Shown piece by piece: positions 54,792 to 64,000 of a DNA stretch of 64,000 bases. Source of the DNA: Apostichopus japonicus (taxonomy: Eukaryota; Echinodermata; Holothuroidea; Aspidochirotida; Stichopodidae); contig NC_092567.1 in NCBI RefSeq assembly GCF_037975245.1, positions 23,836,376-23,900,375 on the forward strand. Direction: 5' to 3'. The translations under genes and the position numbers were made by a program. How positions within the stretch are numbered: the stretch's first letter is position 1; every line of letters starts with the position of its first letter. The notes beneath the pieces were generated by a model that did no database searches, was not told the DNA's origin, and worked only from the letters and a program-made list of their open reading frames with translations.

Positions 54792-56385
54792 CTCGAGATC
54801 CCCGGTTACTCCTTCATCACTTCCGCATAACCAATGATCACAGCGAATCTAAAGGTGGGTACAATATGACTATCTCATTGCTTTGTAAACTATGGTTGTG
54901 ACCTTTGTGCTTTACATAATGCTCTATTGTTCGACATCATTCTACCGTGTACTCTTTCTCAGATATGCGTAGGTTTTATTCTCAATCCCCCTGTTTTGTT
55001 CTTGTTTTTTTGGCCTGTTTTTGATAATCTTTCTAAGTTATATCGCTGACTCACTGGGTACTATAAAATCCAAATATCAAAAATGTAGATCAGTAAAGTT
55101 AAATTATGAAGTTTCATATTAAGTAAAATTCAAAACGTTTCATATATATTTGCATCATAAATAACATGCAGTTAATACTATAGTACTATGGAAGATGCTG
55201 ATGTTTCTAATATTGATATATCATTCAATACAGTATATTTGACATTAACCTTCATAAAACTGGTGACAAAACGATATCTGGGAGGGTATCTCTTTATGAT
55301 TTGATCAACTAAAGTCTTATCTTGAGAAATACTCCATAGGGTTGAAACAATTGTCAATCAATCAAGTACTTTTCCATCTTTATTCAACTAACAGACAACC
55401 CAGGAGATTTAAAAACCTACAATACATAAAGTGTGCAATACTATGCGTGATATGATTTTCTGAATAAACTTTTAAGGGACAGGCCAATTGGATCTAATTT
55501 CCTGGAAAAAGGAGTTACTTCCTAGGAACTAGTACTGTGCGATCATTTATCGCTGTTCAGTCATGTGTACACAACACACTGTTATCAATGGACAGACCTT
55601 GATCAACTGATTGTGGAGCGCTGTTAAACAAATTGAGGAAGTCTCTACATAGCTTTTTGTACTGTATACACAAAAGCACACACTGTATATAAGCAGGTTC
55701 CTGTGACGTAAATAGACCAGAGTAAAACTTGGCAAGCTTCAACTTATTTGAAGCGGAATTTTTTTTAGAGCATTTGGGATATTTTTACACCATCCTGTCG
55801 TTCTGACCAAGCTAACCCATACTGCAAATTACAGAATATAATAATATACATAATATATAGGAATATGTCCTAGGCAGCCTGGCTGCAAGATGCTGCAGCC
55901 CCCTCAGCTTCCTACCCTTTGAAACTAGTGTCTGAATATGGAAACACAATGTCGCACCTGAAGTAAGCACACTATATAACCAGTTACTTGAGCCCACAAA
56001 ATTACGTAAAAAATGATGTAACTATGGCGTAGGTTTTTGCAAACGAATGTGATAAAAAATGTTAAATTGGTGGGATGCACATATTTTTTCCATGGAATAA
56101 ATCATTTAATTATTCTCCAAGCAAAAGCAATCAATTGGTTGAAACCACTCTGAAGACTGACTGATGGGTACTACTGTAGCATTGAGAGCCCTGGATCCTA
56201 AAAGGAGAAAGACTCAAAAACAAGGAGGGCCAGGTGACATACTTGCCCATGAAGAGGGGAGGGAGGGGGGGGGGACAAGTACCTTCCTTCAAAGGATTTT
56301 TGCCACAAAAGAACATGGTAACAATCAAGCAAAATAACAGTGACCAATATGTCACTGTTGGATTAATTTACTGTAGGAGAGATGT

Positions 56386-56460
56386 GTAGCGTGGTGGATA
56401 GAACACCAGCCTTGTGTATGACAACTGCAGTTCATCATTTTACCTCTTGTGGGATATTTA
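56386..56460 (+). other. Possible tRNA-derived SINE remnant
   Basis: TAGCGTGGTGGATAGAACACC resembles a tRNA A-box region, and GCAGTTCATCA some 35 bp on is a poor B-box. Degenerate; no target duplication found. Confidence 0.25.
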
Positions 56461-58016
56461 GTTCCAAGGCAACTTGAATCTGATCTGATGTAAAGCACTA
56501 GTCATCCGCCCAGACACCCCCAGACAAGTAATTTTAGGTTATCCAACAGAAATTTGATAACTGGACTACCACAGACAGTTCAACGGTCGACATAAATTGC
56601 CCTGTACAGTCTGTACTGTAAGTGTACCTGAAATTCCACCCAGAACACAGAATGTTCAGATAATCATGTGAAATGGATAGATTCTGAAAGGAGGAAGGCA
56701 GTGACCTCATGAGGAGGAGTCATTAGGGGCAGTATATATGAATGGAGCCAGGTATTGATATAGGAATGATATTAAAATTGAAATTTCACTTATCTTGCTA
56801 TAAATCTTAAATTGCTAAATATTTTAATTTTTGGCTATGAACATACAAGGATATCCGTTTCATTAACAAATGGAGAAACCTGGATACGTCTTACAGTAGA
56901 TGAAAAGTACAAAAGAAGGAAACTGCGCTACAGTGCTGGAAATTACGTGAAGGGCTGATAACATTCCTTTTATTGAATTTAAAGACAAAAGCATAACAAT
57001 AGCACTTCCTGTTCTGTTCAATTCTTGGTTACTCAATAATAAAATAGCTACAGAAAAAAATTCCTGGTAGAACAATATAGGTTGTTACGGTACAGTGAGC
57101 ACATTACACATCTTTCACCTCTGTATGCACTAGAAACGGTGTTTCTTTACCTCAAAGCACCAGAACACCAACTTTATCAGATATATATTTAACAGTTTAA
57201 CAAACTGGTCACTGTACTGTGTTCAGAAGATATCATTGACGCGAGGAAGACCATGATTTCAGATCTCATTTCTCATGAAGACATTATCTTTGAAAAGGGG
57301 GAGTTGCTGCTGATTCGATGGCACCTAGCAATATTGACATAAAACACGTTGTTTTTCCCAAAAATATGATTGCTTCTTACCTCTCCTCTGTGTTAGTATC
57401 TAAGATACAAATTAGTGCATACACCCTAATGAAGGTATATCTTGAGTTGCTGGCCAGACCGGGATTAGGGGTCCTGCACCAAACCAATTAAAGTTTTTAA
57501 CTGAGCTATCCAGCCCATAGCTACTGGCAATTTCTGTTTAGTCCTTTCTATTGCTAATGGGTGTCAATGATAATCCACAGTCGCTTGCATGCTAAAATGT
57601 AAACAAGGATCAAACCCTAATTCGATTCTTGAACACAACCCAGAGAGCAGTCAGGAATAGGGTTTAAAGAAAAATTTGGCTTTTTACATAGGAAACAACA
57701 ATTCACTGTGAATTAATAAATCTGTCATTTTGTCCTAAATGATAACATGATGTCATAGGGCTATTAAGAAGTGGTACTCAAATATATACTGAAGTTCATA
57801 ATTTCAATTTCAGAAGTTTTGTATTTATTTGAATAAATTCATACTGTAGATAGTTTTATTCAATTTACAATTTCTTGTTCATCAAAACAATTGTTTTTGT
57901 TGGGTTTTTTTTTCCCCGAAAGTGATTACGGCGAATTGAGGAAGTAACAATGACATCAATTCTTTATAAATTGAAAAATTAAAAAAAAAGATGTTTATCC
58001 AAATTCAACATCTAGG

Positions 58017-59018
58017 CAGGATTGCCATTTTCCTGGAAAAAACCTGTTTTTCCCACTAAGCGGTAAAAACCAGGTAAAAACCGGGAAAAACTGGTAAATA
58101 CCGGTAAAAACCGCCTCCGCCTCGAAAACTATTATTACTTGTCCGTAATATGCAGGGTCATCAGTAAGCATGATATTGTTTCATGACAGGCATATGTTAT
58201 TGAATATGGGAGTTTCTTAGCTTCATTTTGAGCTATTTTATCACAACCTAATTCTACTTTTTGTGGAAAAAAGAGTATTTTTCATATTGCACATGTATAG
58301 TTATTCTGTCACGATCTCTTTAGCAGTATGCACTGCCTATTGCCCAAACCATTATAGGTCTACACTGGGACACTCACCCCTCCTAAATTCTTCAGGCCTA
58401 TTATGTGCTCAGACAGTTCATTCAATTAATACAGTAGGCAACAGTCTATTGAGGTGAACTTCAATCCAGGGGGCTCAATAGAAACTGCTTTGAAACTATG
58501 TAAGGCACATGGGCCCAATTAAAGTATTAAACGCACAATGGCCCTATCGAGCCTTTCACACAACCCAACTGTTAACCTTGATGCAAACATGGTCCAATTA
58601 TTATACAACTTCATGTATGAGTGATTAAACACTTTAAGGTGGACAGGTGAGGTGATACTGGGCACTTCCTGTGTATAGGCTAACTGAGGAATTACTGTAT
58701 GCATCTCGATAGGAAAATAAAGTTGGTTGATTTGAGCATCCAACATATTATTTATTTGAATTATTTATAATAGTCTAATCGGTAAACTCACAAAGTTATA
58801 GATCATGGCTGTTCTTTGGATGTAACCCAACCCCCTACCATTAGATGCCATTTACTTGTAGTTTCTATGCTCCTCCACAAGTTCCACATGAATTTTTAGG
58901 AATTCTATATAATTTAGGGGTTTTCCCAGTTTTTCCCACTTATAGGTGGGAAAAACCTCCCGGTAAAAACCGGTAAAAACCTGTTTTTTTACCGGGCAGT
59001 AAAAACCGGCCAACCCTG
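58017..59018. mobile_element. Non-autonomous hAT element, 1002 bp, with 8-bp target duplication
   Basis: Ends CAGGATTGCC and, inverted, CAGGGTTGGCC. The direct repeat CATCTAGG is at 58009-58016 and 59019-59026. Both sub-terminal regions are filled with GGTAAAAACC-type repeats in inverted arrangement. No transposase frame is present. Confidence 0.9.
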
Positions 59019-61096
59019 CATCTAGGCAGCTGCTTAAATTACTACACCACAAGATAGGTTTCTATGATCCCTGAATGGGACAGCAAATTGCTACTCCAAG
59101 AAAAAAAAATTCACACAGAAGACTACATACAGTAGATTCAAGTCAAATTATATTCAAATTTCATGTATGGTTGTAATGCCTTACTAGGAGTGCACCATTC
59201 TTTATTTCTTAGAATTGTTCACATGTCACTTTGCTTTGTGGGTTCCAAGGTACCATATTTAACTTGTGAGCAGACAAAAACAAAAGCCCACACAAAGCTG
59301 ACACACTGCCAAAAATATACAAAACAAAAAGGAGAAAGGGCAACAAGTTTCAACCAAAATCCCAATTCTTCAGAAAAAAGAGAAACTTGAACGCAGATCA
59401 TGGTAATTTTCATTTTCACAGGAAACATACACTACTCTCCACCATTAAATAACTGATTTGTTGTATCAAAGACAAAATTCAGGGTTGATTACACAGTCTT
59501 CAGGAACTGTTCTATAAGACATTACATTGGAGAATTGTAACAAAACATTGCTGCTGTAAAATTTTAGCGAGATCAAAAACCTTGGAAATTAGCTATTATT
59601 TAGATCTGAATTTTACAAATCTTACTTTAATCTTGTTTCAATGTGACGTAACTGCAAGCACTCTTATTTAATAGGAATATTTGGTAGGTTTGAAAAACAT
59701 TGTTGAGCAAATTATAATGTTAAAAAGCTGCTTTAAAAATCTAGAGTCAGTCAACGATACACAGAACAAAGTATATACTTGAAGAACCACGCCTGTAGAG
59801 TATGTGATATCATGTCGCCTACAGGATGTGGAAAATATTTTTGGTTTTCCCACTGCTTTTCTTGCAAAAGTGAAAGTATAAATTATTGTTATTAATGAAA
59901 ACAAAGCCAGATTACATACTAAATGTGTTAAAAGCTTGCATATTTCAGCAAATTCAACAACAAAAATATGTCACCACCCCCAATCAATGTAAATAAACAT
60001 CTACAGTGTAGATTAATTAAGAAAAACATAAGAAAATATGTATACATCTTGAGTTAGAAACGCATAAAATGCAGCTATCTCCCAATGGTCTTGTATTTTT
60101 CACTATTGATGTATATACAAACTGTACATAATGATCTCTAACAAATGAAGCCATATAGTTAGCTAATAGTTGCAAGAGTGGCGTTGAGAGACATTCAGAA
60201 AAGAAAATTAAAAAATGAACATGGGCATCTCACAAAGTTTCGTTAGATTAGTGGAAAGTACTGTGTTCAATGGAGGGTGGAGAAGAGAGAAAGAAAAGGG
60301 GGAGGGGAGGGGAAAAGGTAGGAGGGTGAAAATAGTTTTTTTAAATACGAAAGAGAGAAATATGGGCAAATAGATTTGAATTTAATCCATCAAAATGCTA
60401 TTCGTTAGATATTTGACTTTTTTATTTTATATTTCATAAAGTAATAAATCCCTTTAGACAAATGAGAACTAATGAAAAGATATATGCAAAAAGGATTTTG
60501 CAATATTTATGACAATTTCAAAGTTACAAACATTTTCTTGTTATGAGTGAAGGCAACTCCCAAGCACTGTATGCTTAAGGGATAAAGTAGTGAAAAGTAG
60601 AGTGCAGAGGTATTTTTGCATGTATTTTGTTAATACTCAGTAGGCCTAGCCTAGCCTCATCTGAAGAGTGAAGTGGGCCATTAGGTGGGTGAGAGGGGTG
60701 GAGGGCACAGTAGTGATGGCAAGTTACCTGATCACGCATGATTACAATATGATGCAATTTGGGTTAGGCTAGCTTATGATAAAAAAATAACACTGCATGC
60801 ATAAATGATCATAATTAATAATAAATTATACTTAGGGGCCTAGTCATTACCCTAGCTCACTAACATTATAAAAGTAACAGTAGCACTTTACAGGTTATAT
60901 GCTAGTTAGGAGATATAACTGACATAGCTGAACTAAGCTGGGCATTTTTCCTTACTGCTATCAAAACGAGTCTATTAAATGGTCCCAGCCTAATTGTTAA
61001 ATCAAACTGAATTGGACCTACTGTGCGCTAGACGAGGCCTAGTCTAACATACTTCTAGCAAGCCTACTCAAGTTACTGTATAGCGCTGTGACTCAC

Positions 61097-61350
61097 CTCC
61101 CACAAACTATCTGGGCTTGACTTCTTGAACAATGGCAGTGGTCCTTCAAGTGCGATTTAAAAGTACTAAGGTCGCAGTCAAATCATAGCCTCACTTCATA
61201 AGAAGTAGTATTTTCCGCTTTCTTGTTCACACTTCACCGGATGATCACGTTGTTTTAGTTTTGCTTAAAATATTTCAGTATCGTTAACTTCGGTAAGTGT
61301 TAGGCCAGTACCATGCATGTCATCAGATAACACTCATTGTGTGCTTCTTA
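61097..61350 (-). promoter_or_regulatory. Possible 5'-UTR first exon and promoter of the ETV6-like gene
   Basis: A strong minus-strand donor, GGGAG|GTGAGT, lies at 61097 and there is no other strong candidate I noticed between here and 53475. CpG dinucleotides become more frequent from about 61210 to 61690. A plus-strand donor-like TTCG|GTAAGT lies at about 61290, so a divergent transcript is possible. No TATA box is convincing. Confidence 0.3.
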
Positions 61351-63517
61351 ACGGGAGTGACAGCACAGGTGGAGACTCCGCCAATTTAGCCCGAATCTAA
61401 AGTAAAATCATTACCGCGACGAACAAAGTTCCCGAAATAGATCACAAATACTGCGTGGGAAGTCGTAATCACGGTACAGTCCTTCATTCTCATGTTATTC
61501 ATCATACGACACGTCCTGAAACCCGGAGATACCAGGAAAACGTACCTTGACAATTTCCTGGAAGTCGAAACGTTTGACAAACGGACTCGTCGGAAAATAC
61601 AGTAGGTGACCATATACTCCTAAACGTATTATGTTAGCAGTCTGTGCATTTTTAACGCCATAGACGACGGAACATGAAAATTTCGAAAATAAGAGGAGTG
61701 TATTGAAGCAAACAATTAGCTTAGATTTGAGCAGCGACTGATCAATTCCCTTAAAATTTGTTAATATCTACAAGTTTATCTTAATAGCTAGTTATCTATC
61801 TAGCAATTTTGTTGCACTGTTCTAGTCACGAACTGCCAGTGGAGAGGTGGTATGTAAATGTTATATGTATTATTGTAGACAAGCGACCAAACGCAGCAGC
61901 TGCCTGCCAACTTGAATAATTTGCATTTAGCTGCTGAACAAAGGGTCTTTACAATGCTTTGTCTTGAGTTACTTAAAAGTGAGACATCGAAATCTGTAAA
62001 CTTACTGATTGCACGCATATGCTATAGAGACAATAGAAGTATCGTTTTCAGTTTCTCTGGAAAAGACTTGCGTTATTTGTTGTTTCGTTTGGTATCGAGT
62101 TTCATTTCTTTCTTTCTCATAAATGATCTCTTTCTTTTATATTAACTTCTTTGTCTTTCTTCTTTATTTCTTTATTTCATTGGACGGTGTTGGAAACCGT
62201 TGTCGTTAGTAGTGATCTAATCGTGTCGCTATGCCAACACGAATTTAGTGACAATAAATCACAGCGTCGACATTACTATATAACCTTAGACTCCTTAGTT
62301 GGCCTATGTCTGCTACATGTGATAATGATGAATTAAAATGTTGGTGTTTGTTTTCAAAGGTAAGCCCTTGGCGGGGGAAGGGGGGGGGGGTCTCTAAATT
62401 CAGTGCATGAACCTTCCCGGAAGGGTCTACTGGCCCGAATAAATGTTTTAAATCTTCTCGACTGACGATCACTGGGGTAGGGGGTGCTCGATCCCTCCTT
62501 CCCCCTCTCACCACGTACCCTTAACTGACAGAATTTGAATTCAACTTATAATAGTAACAACATTTGTTTTCTCAGTGAAAAATTAAAAACAAAGAATGCA
62601 GAAGAAAAGCATATTCAAGAAAAGAAACACATTTAACATGCCCAGCTGACATAACAACATCACCAATATACCAAAGCTATTACACAATAAATGAATGGTT
62701 CAGAGACAAGTCTAGTTTGCGGTTGGAAAACAACTTTTCTTTACGTTCATTTTTATTTCCCACACAGCTTCCAACAAGACTGGTCTTCGCCGTTGATACT
62801 AGACTAGCATCTGCTACTCAATTACCATTTCCTCAAGGCTTGACACCATCCAGTAGGCTTTACAGTGTTTGCAATGTGCATATTTTTAACAAAAATTGAA
62901 TAGGTCATTATTCACTTTATTATTTTTAGTCTATAGTTCTTGGAAAGTGGCATATTTCCTCCTGACAGTCAGTAAACAGACGCGATATCTGGTAAAGCGA
63001 AAATATCACTTTACCAGGCTTTGGCTGCATTGGCAACAATGTCTACACGTAATGTTTTTACATTAGTCCGACCGTGAGAATAACGGCAGCAGTTTAAACC
63101 CTTATGTGGTCATTTTGCATCGAGTTGCTCTGTCGTGTACCGTTGAAGTTGAGCTTACATGAGCTTACAGGGTACATATTATATATCATGTCTGTGCTTT
63201 AAACCAGGCAGGGGAGCTGGGACAGGCAGTGGTCAGTGCATGAACTTTTGGGGCAATGTCCTCTGTTCTGGGAATTAACCCTGGCCGCAAGGGTATACTA
63301 GCTAGGAAAAATACAAGTGGGGAAATTTCTGTGCAATTCCTGAAGTTTTGAGAAAACTGAGATAATTTATGGACGTGTTTTTGTTTCGAACTCACGGTCT
63401 CATTTTCTACCCCTGAAGTTGATTTACTTCCTGCAAACATGTTACAAATTCAATCATATAAATACATGTAATAAGAGTATGACTAAAACAGAAGTCTCAA
63501 TTAGGTGTACTGAGGCG
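61351..63517. other. Intergenic stretch, no gene seen
   Basis: Apart from the CpG-richer part up to ~61690 and a G-run near 62383, nothing is recognised. Short frames on both strands show no domain. Confidence 0.45.
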
Positions 63518-64000
63518 CACTGGCGGATCCAGGGCCTTTGCTTGGGAGGGGAAGTGGCATTAGAGTGATATGGGAAGGGGTCTAAGGGGAGGGGGTGTCC
63601 CCCTCCCCTTTGGAAAATTTTCTATTGCTGAATGCCCTCAGATGCAATTTGGTGCGACAAAAGTGTAGAATGGTGATGTTAATTTACTTCTAAAAAATGT
63701 TTCCCAGGTGTAATTTTCTAAAATATTTATAAAAAAAAGTTGGGATCATCTTTCTCAAGAAATTTTATTTCTCATAGGTTATAAATTTCTTACAACCAGC
63801 CTGTAACTGCAAAATGGTGTTAAACTGTAAATCCTCATGCTCATACATTTACATAGCTCCCAACTCTTGAGAAGGCAAATGCTGGTCCATGCCACGAATC
63901 GCCGTCCTGGGGGAGGGGTGTAAGGGGAGGGGGTGTCCCCCTCCCCTTTTGAATATTTTTTGGAATCCTGGTGATGCCTACATGTAAAATGGTAGCACTT
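63518..64000 (+). mobile_element. hAT-like element, cut by the window end
   Basis: It starts CACTGGCGGATCCAGGGC, a hAT-type terminus. It contains two successive copies (about 63567-63660 and 63906-64000) of the module with GGGGAGGGGGTGTCCCCCTC and GATGCAATTTGGTGC also found at 19240 and 24552. The right end is outside the window. Confidence 0.6.

Larger units (their letters stand above)
53475..61096. other. Probable 5' intron or upstream region of the ETV6-like gene
   Basis: No coding exon recognised. It contains the TCATGTGA cluster (54734-54791), a tRNA-like remnant (~56386-56460) and the hAT element at 58017-59018. Otherwise AT-rich. Confidence 0.4.

Overview
The window looks like nuclear DNA of a marine invertebrate animal, most likely a deuterostome such as an echinoderm. 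The reasons are spliced genes with GT-AG introns, an ETV6/TEL-type ETS transcription factor, a histamine-N-methyltransferase-like enzyme, non-LTR retrotransposons, many short hAT elements, a snRNA-derived SINE and AT-rich intergenic DNA. The species assignment is inference; no database was searched.

Layout. 0-4 kb: a U2-snRNA-headed SINE (233-425) followed by nested hAT-like miniature elements that share a GC-rich core. 4.3-4.9 kb: a minus-strand single-exon ORF for an acidic protein with a duplicated 40-residue repeat. 5-16 kb: mostly non-coding DNA with local duplications, a TTAA-flanked MITE and a LINE 3' end. 16.1-18.6 kb: a minus-strand LTR with a heat-shock-element-like cluster, then a 5'-truncated RTE-like LINE with an intact reverse-transcriptase ORF and a perfect 12-bp target duplication. 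19.2-20.1 kb: a hAT element with an 8-bp target duplication.

22.5-28.9 kb: a three-exon plus-strand gene (301 aa) for an HNMT-like SAM-dependent methyltransferase. Its first intron holds a three-level nest: an L1/Tx1-like LINE, broken by a GGTTCC-ended repeat element, itself broken by a hAT element. A second, larger copy of the GGTTCC element lies inverted at 32.3-35.4 kb. Its ~400-bp tandem units are packed with AGGTCA half-sites in DR1, DR4 and DR5 spacing.

37.9-53.3 kb: a seven-coding-exon minus-strand ETV6/TEL-like gene, 647 aa when joined, with all splice phases agreeing. Introns 5 and 6 each begin with a tandem array whose unit contains a copy of the neighbouring exon's 5' splice site: 59-bp units after exon 5 and 91-bp units with a three-unit higher-order pattern after exon 6. 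A probable 5'-UTR exon precedes the start codon, and a possible promoter region lies near 61.1-61.4 kb. The gene's introns and flanks carry TTAA MITEs, three further hAT elements (36.7, 51.9 and 58.0 kb) and a cluster of four TCATGTGA sites. The window ends inside another hAT-like element.

No operon, CRISPR array, rRNA or intact tRNA gene was seen. The two recognised genes have unrelated roles: a small-molecule methyltransferase and a transcription factor. Everything else is best read as transposon-derived or unassigned DNA.
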